DNA from: Minisyncoccota bacterium
Lineage (GTDB): Bacteria > Patescibacteriota > Microgenomatia > UBA1400 > PJMF01
Reading direction: 5' to 3'
Length of the DNA: 34,408 nucleotides
NCBI GenBank assembly: GCA_029881675.1
Contig: JAOUMD010000011.1
Location: 1-34,408 of the forward strand
A program made the position numbers and the translations under genes. This document shows, piece after piece, positions 16,476 to 24,600 of this stretch (positions within the stretch are counted from its first letter, which is position 1; each line of letters opens with the position of its first letter). Under the pieces are notes generated by a model, which had not been told where the DNA came from, ran no database searches, and saw only the letters and a list, made by a program, of their open reading frames with translations.

Positions 16476-17324
16476 ATGCCAGAATTACCAGAAGTAGAAA
16501 CTGTTGTTAGAAAATTAAGAAACCTTATTGTTGATAAAAAGATCTCTAATATAGAGGTACTTAACTCTAAGAGCTTTACTGGAGATATATCTAAATTAAT
16601 AGGTTCCACTGTAATTGATGTCAGAAGAAGAGCAAAGATTATTAATATAGTTATCAATGATGATTTATATTTATTGACTCATTTAAAGATGACTGGTCAA
16701 TATATTTTACAAGATGGTACTATCAGAGCTGGAGGAGGACATCCAAGTAGTGATTGGGTAAATAATCTTCCTAGCAGACATACTAGAGTAGTATTCCATT
16801 TTCAAGATGGTTCAAAACTTTTTTTTAATGATATGCGTAAATTTGGTTGGATAAGGCAGAACACAAAGCAACAGCTAGAGCAATCTTTTGCTAAATTAGG
16901 CCCTGATGTAATAGAACCAGAGTTAACCTATGAATATCTCAAATCACAGTTACAAAGAAGAACTATTCCAATCAAGCAAGCTATTATGATGAATGAAATC
17001 CTCTGCGGAGTAGGTAATATCTATGCCTGTGATTCTCTAAATGATGCAAAAATTTCTCCTTTTAGACCTGCAAAGTCCATATCAGATTTAGAATTAAAAA
17101 ATCTAATATTATCGATGAAAAAAATTGTTAATATGGCAATTGATAAGGGTGGAACTACTTTTGATGGTATGTATGTTGATGTTGATGGTCTAGCTGGTAG
17201 TTATCAAGATAGTGTTCTTACTTACGGTAGAGAAGGAAAGAATTGTTATAATTGTGGAAGTTTAATTAAGAAAGATAAGCTTGGCGGTAGAGGAACATAT
17301 TATTGCCCTACCTGTCAAAAATAA
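16476..17324 (+). CDS. mutM: Formamidopyrimidine-DNA glycosylase
   Basis: Fpg/MutM removes oxidised purines such as 8-oxoguanine and cuts the DNA backbone by beta-delta elimination. The 282-residue protein starts MPELPEVETV, where Pro2 is the catalytic amine and Glu3 the acid. Lys54 in RRRAK matches the conserved Lys57 of E. coli. The helix-two-turn-helix region has MNEILCGVGNIYACDS with the conserved Asn. A C-terminal zinc finger has Cys257, Cys260, Cys277 and Cys280, and Arg272 in GGRGTYYC contacts DNA. All key residues are present, so activity is expected. It is followed after 13 bases by a glycosyltransferase gene, so it sits at the head of a glycan gene run with which it has no obvious functional tie. 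Confidence 0.97.
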   Translation: MPELPEVETVVRKLRNLIVDKKISNIEVLNSKSFTGDISKLIGSTVIDVRRRAKIINIVINDDLYLLTHLKMTGQYILQDGTIRAGGGHPSSDWVNNLPSRHTRVVFHFQDGSKLFFNDMRKFGWIRQNTKQQLEQSFAKLGPDVIEPELTYEYLKSQLQRRTIPIKQAIMMNEILCGVGNIYACDSLNDAKISPFRPAKSISDLELKNLILSMKKIVNMAIDKGGTTFDGMYVDVDGLAGSYQDSVLTYGREGKNCYNCGSLIKKDKLGGRGTYYCPTCQK

Positions 17325-17337
17325 CTAGAATATAGCT

Positions 17338-18252
17338 ATGCCTACTTTAACTGTTCTCATCAATACTAAAAACGAAGAAAAAAATATTTCTAAATGTATA
17401 AAAAGTGTCAGAAAATTTGCTGATCATATTCTTGTTGTGGATATGAATAGTGATGATGCAACAGTAGCAATGGCAGAAAAAGCTGGGGCTAGAGTTATTC
17501 ATTATAAAACTGATCATGGATTTGCAGATCCTGCTCGAGACTTTGCACTAGGTAAAATAAAGACAGATTGGGTTTTTATTCTAGATGCAGATGAAATAGT
17601 TAGTCCAAAGTTAGCTGATAATATTAAGAAGCTTATTAGTTCTGATGAGTTTGATGTTTACTATTTGCCTCGTCAAAACATGATATTTTCTAAGTGGATC
17701 AAGTACACTGGCTGGTGGCCTGATTATCAACCAAGGTTATTTAAAAAAGGACACTTAAACTGGCCTGGGAAAGTCCATGCCCAACCGGTAGTTAAAGGAA
17801 ATGTTAAGCACCTCCCTACAAAAGAAGAGTTTGCTATAACTCACTATAACTATAATGATATTACTCATTTCTTAGGAAAACTTAACAGATATACCACCTT
17901 AACTGCCGAAGCTGTCCCAACTAAAGATAGAAGAACTCCACTTTCTCCAGCAATGACTTTAAATAAATTTTTCTCTGAATTTCTGAGAAGATATTTTGCT
18001 CAAGATGGTATTAAGGATGGTGTACATGGGGCAAGCTTAAGTCTTTTACAAGCAACCTATGAACTTTCTACCTATCTCAAAAAATGGGAATTGGGTAACT
18101 ATCCCACTTCTAATGCAGATAAAGACTCTGGTATTAGACAGTTAAGACAAGTCCAAAAAGAGCTAAACTATTGGATTGCAGATTATAAGGTTAGAGATAC
18201 TACAGGTTTAGTAAATTTATATTGGAGAGTAAGAAGAAAATTATTAATTTAA
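17338..18252 (+). CDS. Family 2 glycosyltransferase (WaaE-like)
   Basis: This is a 304-residue soluble GT-A protein. The N-terminus TVLINTKNEEKNISKCI and VVDMNSDDAT are the nucleotide-sugar binding segments, and Asp83-Ala-Asp85 in ILDADEIVSP is the metal-binding DxD. WWPDYQPRLFKKG and the histidine-containing GKVHAQPV follow, as in the WaaE/KdtX branch of GT2. It presumably transfers a sugar from a nucleotide donor to a lipid-linked or surface glycan at the membrane. The sequence layout is the same as that of the gene at 19212, so the two are likely paralogues. It begins 13 bases after mutM and is separated from the next gene by a strong promoter, so it may be the last gene of the mutM unit. 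Confidence 0.9.
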   Translation: MPTLTVLINTKNEEKNISKCIKSVRKFADHILVVDMNSDDATVAMAEKAGARVIHYKTDHGFADPARDFALGKIKTDWVFILDADEIVSPKLADNIKKLISSDEFDVYYLPRQNMIFSKWIKYTGWWPDYQPRLFKKGHLNWPGKVHAQPVVKGNVKHLPTKEEFAITHYNYNDITHFLGKLNRYTTLTAEAVPTKDRRTPLSPAMTLNKFFSEFLRRYFAQDGIKDGVHGASLSLLQATYELSTYLKKWELGNYPTSNADKDSGIRQLRQVQKELNYWIADYKVRDTTGLVNLYWRVRRKLLI

Positions 18253-18264
18253 TCATTCTTATTT

Positions 18265-18293
18265 TTGCTTTAGCTACCCCCCGCTAGTATAAT
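18265..18293 (+). promoter_or_regulatory. Strong leaderless promoter of the glycosyltransferase run
   Basis: TTGCTT at 18265-18270 and TATAAT at 18288-18293 are 17 bases apart, and the -10 ends seven bases before the ATG at 18301. The start of transcription should fall on or next to the ATG. The hexamers and spacing are identical to those at 23569-23597. Confidence 0.75.
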
Positions 18294-18300
18294 AAAAATT

Positions 18301-19215
18301 ATGGATCACATTTCGATTGTAATAGTTCACTATAATACAGAAAAAGAGACAAAAGAATGTCTTGACTCTCTTGAGAAGATTAAAACAAATCAAAACTTTA
18401 AGTATGACGTAATCCTATTGGATAATGCTTCAAAGATTCCTCTTAAGTTAAAGAAAAATTATACTAATTTTGAACTAATTAGATCAGATTCAAATCTTGG
18501 TTTTACTGGAGGAAACAATCTAGCAGTCAAGTATGCTCTTGAGAAGCATAATAGCGATTATATTCTTTTATTAAATAATGACACTATTGTCGATCCTGAC
18601 TTTTTAAAGAACCTTTATAAGTGTTCTAAAGATCATCCAAAGGCTGGATTAGTTACTCCAAAAATATATTTTGAAAAGAATTTTGAGTTTTATAAGCAGG
18701 ACTATCCTATGAAGGAAAGAGGTAATGTTATCTGGTATGCGGGAGGAAGCATTGATTGGAAACATCTATCTGCTGATCATCGTGGAGTAGATGAAGTTGA
18801 TTATGGCCAATTTGAAGATGTTTCTAAAGTTGATTTTACAACTGGTTGTTGTCTACTTATTAGTAGAGAAATAGTTGAGACAGTAGGTCTACTTGATGAT
18901 AACTTGTTCTTATATAGTGAAGACGTTGATTATTCACTCAGAGTAAAAAAAGCTGGTTATGATTTATTATATTGTCCACAATCTGTAATTTGGCATAAGA
19001 ATGCAGGTTCTAGTGGTGGATCTGGATCTCCTGTACAAAACTACTATCAAACTAGAAACAGACTTTGGATTGCTAAAAGGCATGGAGACTATAGAGCTAA
19101 ATATATTGCCTTTAGATTAATTTTAAGAATCATCTTTGGAAAAAATGAAGTAGAAAAAGAAGCCCTGAACGATTTTATTACAAATAATATGGGCAAGAAA
19201 CCAGTTATCTTATGA
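18301..19215 (+). CDS. Family 2 glycosyltransferase (rhamnosyltransferase-like)
   Basis: The 304-residue protein has a GT-A fold of the WcaA/rhamnosyltransferase type: ISIVIVHYNTEKETKECL, LLDNAS, SNLGFTGGNNLAVKYAL, the metal site Asn92-Asn93-Asp94 in LLNNDTIVDP, and the acceptor segment DDNLFLYSEDVDYSLRVKKAG with its Glu-Asp pair, then VIWHKNAGSSGG. The last ~40 residues are a basic, aromatic, membrane-associating tail without a clear transmembrane helix. Such enzymes add deoxyhexose or hexose units to a growing surface polysaccharide. The sugar cannot be told. It is first in a tight run driven by the promoter at 18265, and its stop codon overlaps the start of the next gene by four bases (ATGA), implying translational coupling. 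Confidence 0.9.
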   Translation: MDHISIVIVHYNTEKETKECLDSLEKIKTNQNFKYDVILLDNASKIPLKLKKNYTNFELIRSDSNLGFTGGNNLAVKYALEKHNSDYILLLNNDTIVDPDFLKNLYKCSKDHPKAGLVTPKIYFEKNFEFYKQDYPMKERGNVIWYAGGSIDWKHLSADHRGVDEVDYGQFEDVSKVDFTTGCCLLISREIVETVGLLDDNLFLYSEDVDYSLRVKKAGYDLLYCPQSVIWHKNAGSSGGSGSPVQNYYQTRNRLWIAKRHGDYRAKYIAFRLILRIIFGKNEVEKEALNDFITNNMGKKPVIL

Positions 19216-20036
19216 GTATTACCGCTATCATTATTGCTAAGAATGAAGAATCAATGATTGCCAATTGTATCGAGAGTCTTCGTTGGTGTGATGAAATATT
19301 AGTTATCGATAATGGATCTATTGATTCAACAGCCTCTGTATCTGAGAAATTAGGGGCAAGAGTGATAGGATTCTCTAGTACAGACTTTTCTAAAGTTCGT
19401 AATGAAGGTCTAAAAAGAAGTAAGACAGACTGGATTTTCTATGTTGATGCTGATGAAAGAGTTTCTCCAGAATTAGCTAGAGAAATAATGGTTAGCATTG
19501 AGACTAATGTTGGTCAGGCATTTAAATTAAAGAGAGATAATATTTGCTATGGTTTTCCTTTAACTCATGGTGGATGGGAAAATGATTATGTGACTAGAGT
19601 TTTTAAAAGAGATGATTTAACATCATGGTCTGGAAAAATCCATGAAAGTGCAAACTTTAATGGTAAAGAAGTAAGCCTACAACAACCACTTTTACATTTA
19701 ACTCATCGTTCTACAAAAGATAACCTATATAAATCTGCAGAATGGACTGGTATTGAAGCAGATCTGTTATATAAATCAGGAATTAAACCTGTCACTTTAT
19801 TTACGTTGATTAGAAAAGGCTTGATGGAGTTTATCAGAAGAGATTTTATCAAACAGGGAAGTAAAAATGGAATGGTTGGTCATGTCGAAGCACTAGTCCA
19901 GGCAATGAATAGGGTAATGGTATACATACAAGTCTGGGAATTACAACAAAAGCCATCTCTACCAGACAGGTATGAGAAAATTGAAAGAGAAATTTCTCAA
20001 AAATGGACTAAGCAAAAGGATTTACAAAAAAACTAA
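19212..20036 (+). CDS. Family 2 glycosyltransferase (WaaE-like)
   Basis: The 274-residue product resembles the enzyme at 17338: ITAIIIAKNEESMIANCIES, VIDNGSIDSTASV, and the DxD Asp79-Ala-Asp81 in FYVDADERVS. It then has GWENDYVTRVFKRDDL and the SGKIHES segment, and a C-terminal helical part (GHVEALVQAMNRVMVYIQVW). It starts in the last codons of the preceding gene (ATGA overlap) and ends one base before the next start codon, so the three must be translated together. The role is addition of a sugar to a surface glycan; donor and acceptor are unknown. The pairing of two WaaE-like enzymes in one locus suggests two different sugars or linkages. Confidence 0.9.
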   Translation: MSITAIIIAKNEESMIANCIESLRWCDEILVIDNGSIDSTASVSEKLGARVIGFSSTDFSKVRNEGLKRSKTDWIFYVDADERVSPELAREIMVSIETNVGQAFKLKRDNICYGFPLTHGGWENDYVTRVFKRDDLTSWSGKIHESANFNGKEVSLQQPLLHLTHRSTKDNLYKSAEWTGIEADLLYKSGIKPVTLFTLIRKGLMEFIRRDFIKQGSKNGMVGHVEALVQAMNRVMVYIQVWELQQKPSLPDRYEKIEREISQKWTKQKDLQKN

Positions 20037-20037
20037 A

Positions 20038-21129
20038 ATGAAAGTTTGCCTTTACTCTCCCTATATTCCAAAACACTTTGGTGGTGGGGAAAAGTATCTT
20101 TTTACAGTTGCACAAGTTTATGCTCAAAAAAGCCTTGTTTATATCGCTGTTACATCATCAATAGCAATTTCCCCTCAACAAAATATTAGATTAAGAAAAT
20201 TATATGAAGAATTCTTAGGGGAAACCCTTCATAAGAATATTAATTTTATAGCGTCTCCTTTAGGTACCCAAAGTAATTTTGTGAGTAAGTTGTTGTGGAC
20301 TAAACAATTCGATGTGATGTATTTTGCTACAGATGGGAGTTTGTTTTTTTCTTTAGCAAAAAGGAATATTCTTCATATTCAAGTCCCATTTATGAACTCA
20401 CACAGTTCACTTGTGAGTAGGATCAAACTGAATAATTGGCAAGTCAAAAATACAAATTCAAATTTTACAAAAAAAATTATAGAAAAATACTGGCAGACAA
20501 AGATAAATTATGTTCATCATCCAGTAATCGTTGATGAGAAAGAAATTGAGAAAGTTAATTTAGAAAAGAAAGAAAAAATCATCTTACATGTCGGTAGATT
20601 TTTTAAACAACTCCATAGTAAAAGGCAGGATATTTTAGTCAGTATATTTGCAAAGTTAAAAGCAGCAGACTGGAAACTTGTCTTAATTGGCTCAGTAGAA
20701 GATGAAAGTTACCTAAATGAGGTTAAAGATATGGCCAAGGGACTAAACATTGATATAAAAACAAAAGTCTCACATAAACAACTGATTGGTTGGTATAAAA
20801 AAGCCAGTATCTATTGGCATGCAACAGGGTTTGGAGTTAGTGATAGTGTTAATCCAGAAAAAGTAGAACACTTTGGCATTAGTACAGTAGAAGCGATGAG
20901 CTATGGATGTGCTCCAATTGTAATAAAGAAAGGTGGCCAAAAAGAAATTCTTAAAGGTGATTTGAAAAAATGGTTGTGGAACGATAAAAATGAATGTGTC
21001 TTATTAACAAGAAAATTAATTAGAAATAAGAAATCATTAATAAAGATTCAGGAGAAAGCCATAGCAAGATCAAAAGAATTTAGCTATAAAAAATTTTCTG
21101 ATAAATTATGGAAGATGACCAATGAATAA
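20038..21129 (+). CDS. GT-B (GT1/GT4-type) glycosyltransferase
   Basis: The 363-residue protein begins MKVCLYSPYIPKHFGGGEKY, with the glycine-rich N-terminal loop of retaining GT-B enzymes. The C-terminal Rossmann domain has ILHVGRFFKQLHSKRQDIL and EHFGISTVEAMSYGCAPIVI, the conserved E(x7)E-type donor-binding motif, with Glu in both positions, and KKGGQKEIL. I choose the ATG at 20038 because the upstream in-frame ATG at 19972 lies deep inside the preceding gene and the family starts here. It is the only GT-B enzyme in the run. It overlaps the next gene by eight bases. It likely extends the same surface glycan with a retaining linkage (inferred). Confidence 0.9.
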   Translation: MKVCLYSPYIPKHFGGGEKYLFTVAQVYAQKSLVYIAVTSSIAISPQQNIRLRKLYEEFLGETLHKNINFIASPLGTQSNFVSKLLWTKQFDVMYFATDGSLFFSLAKRNILHIQVPFMNSHSSLVSRIKLNNWQVKNTNSNFTKKIIEKYWQTKINYVHHPVIVDEKEIEKVNLEKKEKIILHVGRFFKQLHSKRQDILVSIFAKLKAADWKLVLIGSVEDESYLNEVKDMAKGLNIDIKTKVSHKQLIGWYKKASIYWHATGFGVSDSVNPEKVEHFGISTVEAMSYGCAPIVIKKGGQKEILKGDLKKWLWNDKNECVLLTRKLIRNKKSLIKIQEKAIARSKEFSYKKFSDKLWKMTNE

Positions 21130-21934
21130 GAATATTTCCTTTGTGATTCCCACCTATAACGGTAAAAGTCTTTTAGAAAAGAATTTACCGGCTGTAATTA
21201 GTGAGATGAGTAAAAATGATGAGCTTATTATCATTGATGACGCAGGTAACGACTCTACACCCAGCTGGTTAGAAAAAACAGTTAAGAAAAAGGTGACTGG
21301 TAAAGGAGCTACTCTTAAAGTAATTGTTAATAAAGAAAATTTAAGATTTGGTGAGAGTTGTAATAAAGCAGTGAAGGTGGCAAAGCATAACTTAATTTTT
21401 CTCCTTAATAATGATGTTAGTCCACATAAAGGTTGTGTTGATGCTTTAGTTCCTCACTTTGAAGATGAAGATGTATTTGGAGTGGGTTGTTTAGAAAAAG
21501 AAAAAAAAGATGGAAAAGTAGTAGAGCACGGTAAAAACAGATTGTGGTTTGATCAAGGTCTCTTTATTCACTCCAAAGCACATAATATGGATAGTGGTGC
21601 GACAGCTTGGGTGATTGGTGGTAGTGGAATGTTTGACAGAAAAAAATGGTTAGAATTAGGTGGATTTGATAAATTATTTTATCCAGCCTATTGGGAAGAT
21701 ATTGATCTTAGTTTTAGAGCTAGAAAGAAAGGCTGGAAAGTTCTTTTTGAGTCAAAAGCTGTAGTTGACCATAATCATGAGAGTACTAATCTAGATGTTT
21801 TTGGTCAAAGAAAACTAGAAAATATTAGTTGGAATAATTCTTTGAAATTTACTTGGAAAAATGGCCATATTTGGCAAAAGATCTCTTTTATACTTTGGCA
21901 ACCGTATTGGATTTATATGCGTCTTTCAGGATAA
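21122..21934 (+). CDS. Family 2 glycosyltransferase
   Basis: The 270-residue GT-A protein has ISFVIPTYNGKSLLEKNLPA, ELIIIDDAGNDST, NLRFGESCNKAVKVAKHNL, the metal site Asn96-Asn97-Asp98 in LLNNDVSP, a GGSGMFDRKKWLELGGFD block, and the acceptor motif YWEDIDLSFRARKKGWKVLF followed by DHNHEST. This order is typical of rhamnosyl- and galactosyl-transferring GT2 proteins. It has no transmembrane segment, but the C-terminus is aromatic (LWQPYWIYMRLSG) and may sit on the membrane. It overlaps the preceding gene by eight bases and is followed by a GT-C enzyme eight bases downstream, so it belongs to the same transcript. Confidence 0.9.
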   Translation: MNKNISFVIPTYNGKSLLEKNLPAVISEMSKNDELIIIDDAGNDSTPSWLEKTVKKKVTGKGATLKVIVNKENLRFGESCNKAVKVAKHNLIFLLNNDVSPHKGCVDALVPHFEDEDVFGVGCLEKEKKDGKVVEHGKNRLWFDQGLFIHSKAHNMDSGATAWVIGGSGMFDRKKWLELGGFDKLFYPAYWEDIDLSFRARKKGWKVLFESKAVVDHNHESTNLDVFGQRKLENISWNNSLKFTWKNGHIWQKISFILWQPYWIYMRLSG

Positions 21935-21942
21935 AATAAGTT

Positions 21943-23550
21943 ATGTTAAGTTTCTTTAATAAAAACCTTTTTATAGCACTTTCAATTTTAGTTTTAGTCT
22001 TTGCAGCTGGACTTAGATTATATAAGTTAGCAGATGTCCCCCATGGAATGACTTGGGATGAGGCAGCCATTGGTTACAATGGATATGCAATTTTAACAAC
22101 CAGAAGAGATGAGTGGATTTTTAAGTTACCTGTTTCTTTCAGATCTTTTGGTGACTATAAAGCTCCATTTGCAATATATTTAAATGGATTGTTTACTTTT
22201 CTTTTTGGTTTAAACCTCTGGGCAGTTAGATTACCTTTTGTTTTAGTAGGTATTGGATCTGTTTTAGGTATGATATTGTTGACGAAAGAGTTAGGTATTA
22301 AAATAGGCTGGCAGAAAAAACAAATCTTTTGGTTATCATTAATCTCTGGGATTCTTTTATCTATTTCACCATGGCATCTACACTATTCCAGAACTGGGTT
22401 TGAATCAGGGATGGCATTAGGGTTTACAGTATGGGGTGCTTTCTTATTATTAAGAGCATATAACAAAGATAAACTAAATTGGTTTTCTTTATACAGTTCT
22501 GTTTTTTTCTTTGTACTAACTTTATACACTTACCATAGCTCAAAGATTGTGACTCCACTTTTGGTTTTGTCCATTCTTCTTTGGAATAAAGATAAGGTAT
22601 TTAAATACTTTAAGCATTTATTGTTAGCTGGAATTAGCGGGTTGGTTATCCTTTATCCTTTAATTAAAGACAGTATTTATGGCAAAGGATTAGAAAGAGC
22701 TGGTACTCTGATTTTTAATCAAAGTGATTCTACAGTAGAGGTTGTTGTAACATTTATTAAGCAATTGTTTGCTCATCTAACTCCATCATTTCTAGTACTG
22801 GGAGAAACAACTAGTTTCAGACATGGAGATGGAAAGTGGGGAGTACTTTTACCAATTACATACTTTTTAGTCCTGACAGGATTGGTCTTTTTTATTAAAA
22901 AAATTAGATCAGGAAAAATAGATAAAAACTATCTATTTATTTTCTTCTGGATCTTTATTGGAATTATTCCAGCTGCACTTGGAGCTGAGTTAGTCCCACA
23001 CAGTAATAGAGCACTTCTGGCACTACCAGGTTTTTTACTACTGGCTATTTATGGTCTCAATGATTTATCTAGCTGGCTTAAAGCAACTAAATTAAACAAA
23101 CAAATCCCAGGCTCTCATGGAGCTAAAAACATGGTTTGGGTTAGTGTAATGGGGATAATGATTTTCTTACAAACACTCTTTTTTATTAAATATATAAATA
23201 ATTATTACTCTGATTTTGCTAAGATTAGTGCCAATGACTTCACTGATGGTTACCTTGAAGCTTTTGACTATGTTAAAGAGTTTGAGAAGGATAAGGAAAA
23301 AATTGTTTTTACTAGTGAATATGGACAGCCATATATATATGCTCTGTTTTCAAGAAAAACTAATCCTATTTGGTATCAAGGTGGATCATTAATAAAATAT
23401 GAATTTAAGGAAGTAAATGTTGGAGATTTAGAAAGACAGAATGCTGTTATTGTAGCTGGTAAAAGTAGTGAGTTTATTGAGGCTAGTAGAGCAGATAAAG
23501 TTATCTATGGTAGTGATGGAGAAGTTAGATTTAAGATATTCATAAGGTAA
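21943..23550 (+). CDS. GT-C membrane glycosyltransferase (ArnT/PMT-like)
   Basis: This 535-residue polytopic membrane protein has about ten hydrophobic segments, the first at residues 9-25. The catalytic-type acidic pair Asp39-Glu40 lies in PHGMTWDEAAIGYNGY after it, as in ArnT-like GT39/GT83 enzymes. A second conserved-looking loop is SFRSFGDYKAP, and a soluble C-terminal domain of about 120 residues follows the last helix. The family uses polyprenyl-phosphate sugars on the outer face of the membrane. As the last gene of the run it may add the final sugar or modify a surface protein or lipid. The substrate is not predictable from sequence alone. It ends 18 bases before the promoter of the small-gene triad. 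Confidence 0.88.
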   Translation: MLSFFNKNLFIALSILVLVFAAGLRLYKLADVPHGMTWDEAAIGYNGYAILTTRRDEWIFKLPVSFRSFGDYKAPFAIYLNGLFTFLFGLNLWAVRLPFVLVGIGSVLGMILLTKELGIKIGWQKKQIFWLSLISGILLSISPWHLHYSRTGFESGMALGFTVWGAFLLLRAYNKDKLNWFSLYSSVFFFVLTLYTYHSSKIVTPLLVLSILLWNKDKVFKYFKHLLLAGISGLVILYPLIKDSIYGKGLERAGTLIFNQSDSTVEVVVTFIKQLFAHLTPSFLVLGETTSFRHGDGKWGVLLPITYFLVLTGLVFFIKKIRSGKIDKNYLFIFFWIFIGIIPAALGAELVPHSNRALLALPGFLLLAIYGLNDLSSWLKATKLNKQIPGSHGAKNMVWVSVMGIMIFLQTLFFIKYINNYYSDFAKISANDFTDGYLEAFDYVKEFEKDKEKIVFTSEYGQPYIYALFSRKTNPIWYQGGSLIKYEFKEVNVGDLERQNAVIVAGKSSEFIEASRADKVIYGSDGEVRFKIFIR

Positions 23551-23568
23551 TATTTATATCTGTTACAC

Positions 23569-23597
23569 TTGCTTAATAAGTCCCATAGTGTTATAAT
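23569..23597 (+). promoter_or_regulatory. Promoter of small gene 1
   Basis: TTGCTT (23569-23574), a 17-base spacer and TATAAT (23592-23597). Unlike most genes here it gives a leader of about 25 bases, carrying AGGAG at 23618-23622, seven bases before the ATG at 23630. Confidence 0.75.
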
Positions 23598-23629
23598 TAC
23601 TTTCTGTTTTAACTTTTAGGAGCATTTCA

Positions 23630-23848
23630 ATGAAGAAATGGTATGTGGTTTCAGAAGCAGGTTTAAGAGTCAAAATTCAGTCAAAACATTTTACTGAATG
23701 GTTGGCAAATCGAGCTAGAGATAAAGCAGAAAGGGAAGAAGGATTACCCTTCAACCCAGTCATGCCATTGCCTAATTTTGTGGTTATGCATGAAAGTGAG
23801 TGGAAACGTAAAGATAAAAAACGTTCTCTCAAAAGACGTTTCAAATAG
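23630..23848 (+). CDS. Small protein 1 of a tandem triad, 72 aa
   Basis: I do not recognise this protein. It starts MKKWYVVSEAGLRVKIQS, has a charged helix (HFTEWLANRARDKAEREEG) and a second strand-like piece NFVVMHESEW, and ends in a very basic tail (KRKDKKRSLKRRFK). The order, W-x-VVS strand, F-x-x-W/A helix and F-x-VMH-x-x-W strand, recurs in the two small genes downstream, so I infer distant paralogy. It has its own promoter, a clear Shine-Dalgarno sequence and a hairpin behind it, so it is an independent unit. The basic tail would suit nucleic-acid binding, but that is speculation. Confidence 0.75.
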   Translation: MKKWYVVSEAGLRVKIQSKHFTEWLANRARDKAEREEGLPFNPVMPLPNFVVMHESEWKRKDKKRSLKRRFK

Positions 23849-23864
23849 TTTCGACTCAAACATC

Positions 23865-23896
23865 AATAGCCACCCGTTTATAAACGTGTGGCTATT
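23865..23896 (+). terminator. Terminator-like hairpin after small gene 1
   Basis: AATAGCCAC (23865-23873) pairs perfectly with GTGGCTATT (23888-23896), and the enclosed CGTTTATAAACG is itself a palindrome, so the hairpin is long. The T tract behind it is weak (TGCATTTATG). Confidence 0.65.
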
Positions 23897-23983
23897 TGCA
23901 TTTATGTAATAAACTATATTTAAACGATGTCTAAAGATTGTAGAATTTAGAGTCTTTATCGATAGCCTTTCGCTTCGGGCATC

Positions 23984-24011
23984 TTGTTTGCCTTTTACAC
24001 CCTTTTACAAT
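23984..24011 (+). promoter_or_regulatory. Promoter of small gene 2
   Basis: TTGTTT (23984-23989), a 16-base spacer and TACAAT (24006-24011). The predicted leader carries a G-rich Shine-Dalgarno-like AGGGGGA about six bases before the ATG at 24052. Confidence 0.6.
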
Positions 24012-24051
24012 AAAATAACTTATCTATCAACATTATCCCTAGGGGGAACAG

Positions 24052-24231
24052 ATGAGACCTTGGCTAGTAGTTGATCAGAATAGGAAAGTTTACTCCCAGC
24101 ACTTTTTCCTTTGTTTTGCAAAGTGGAAAAGAGATTGGTTAGAAGATAGGGCAACAAAGCCACTTAAATCAATTTTATTGTTGGGTAAATTACACTTTAT
24201 GGTCATCCATAAAGATCAACTTTCTCAATGA
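24052..24231 (+). CDS. Small protein 2 of a tandem triad, 59 aa
   Basis: This is a 59-residue open frame: MRPWLVVDQNRKVYSQHF, then FAKWKRDWLEDRATKPLKSI and a final strand KLHFMVIHKDQLSQ. Its layout matches small protein 1: a W-x-VV start, QHF or KHF before a tryptophan-containing basic helix with an x-x-RA motif, and F-x-V-x-H near the end. The gene has its own promoter, ribosome site and a very good terminator, which is strong evidence that such a short frame is real. It has no signal peptide or membrane segment. Function unknown. Confidence 0.7.
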   Translation: MRPWLVVDQNRKVYSQHFFLCFAKWKRDWLEDRATKPLKSILLLGKLHFMVIHKDQLSQ

Positions 24232-24240
24232 GTACATGAG

Positions 24241-24270
24241 CCCATCAATCACTTGGTGGGTTTATTTTTT
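24241..24270 (+). terminator. Intrinsic terminator after small gene 2
   Basis: CCCATCAA (24241-24248) pairs with TTGGTGGG (24253-24260), including one T-G wobble, around the loop TCAC, followed directly by TTTATTTTTT. The classic form makes this a confident call. Confidence 0.9.
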
Positions 24271-24284
24271 CTATATAGTTTTGT

Positions 24285-24314
24285 TTGAGATATATTTTAT
24301 TGATAGGTTATGAT
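24285..24314 (+). promoter_or_regulatory. Probable promoter of small gene 3
   Basis: TTGAGA (24285-24290), an 18-base spacer and TATGAT (24309-24314) lie directly behind the preceding terminator. The leader to 24356 would be about 35 bases and has no clear ribosome site. Confidence 0.45.
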
Positions 24315-24355
24315 ATATTTAGTCAACTGTTGGACGAGTAGAAAGCGTATTGCTG

Positions 24356-24574
24356 ATGGAATGGTTCATTAATTGGCTCAACTCATTTAAGAAATGGGTA
24401 ATTGTCGTTTCCATTGATGGTGGCGAATTTGAGGAATTTGATGCCTACTTCAGTGAAAAAGAAGCTCACCGTATCTTTGAGATGGTACGGTACAGTAAAC
24501 CAGTTGATGAAGACTCCCCAGTAAGAAAGTATCAACTGATGAGTCGTCAAGATTGGAACCAACAAGCCAGCTAG
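24356..24574 (+). CDS. Small protein 3 of a tandem triad, 72 aa
   Basis: This 72-residue product starts MEWFINWLNSFKKWVIVVS, continues DGGEFEEFDAYFSEKEAHRI and ends YQLMSRQDWNQQAS. The K-K-W-x-x-VVS opening, the helix after an aromatic residue and the hydrophobic-M-x-x-x-D/E-W ending echo small protein 1. Unlike protein 1 it is acidic. An in-frame TTG at 24350 is possible, but the ATG at 24356 is preferred. Two hairpins follow: GCCAGC/GCTGGC over the stop codon and the terminator at 24601. Base composition is less AT-rich than the genes around it. Function unknown. Confidence 0.7.
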   Translation: MEWFINWLNSFKKWVIVVSIDGGEFEEFDAYFSEKEAHRIFEMVRYSKPVDEDSPVRKYQLMSRQDWNQQAS

Positions 24575-24600
24575 CTTAATTGCTGGCACCACAACATAAT

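Noticed and set aside
19972-20037. Upstream ATG start for the GT-B gene
   Set aside because: It would overlap the preceding gene by 65 bases; the GT-B fold begins at the ATG at 20038.
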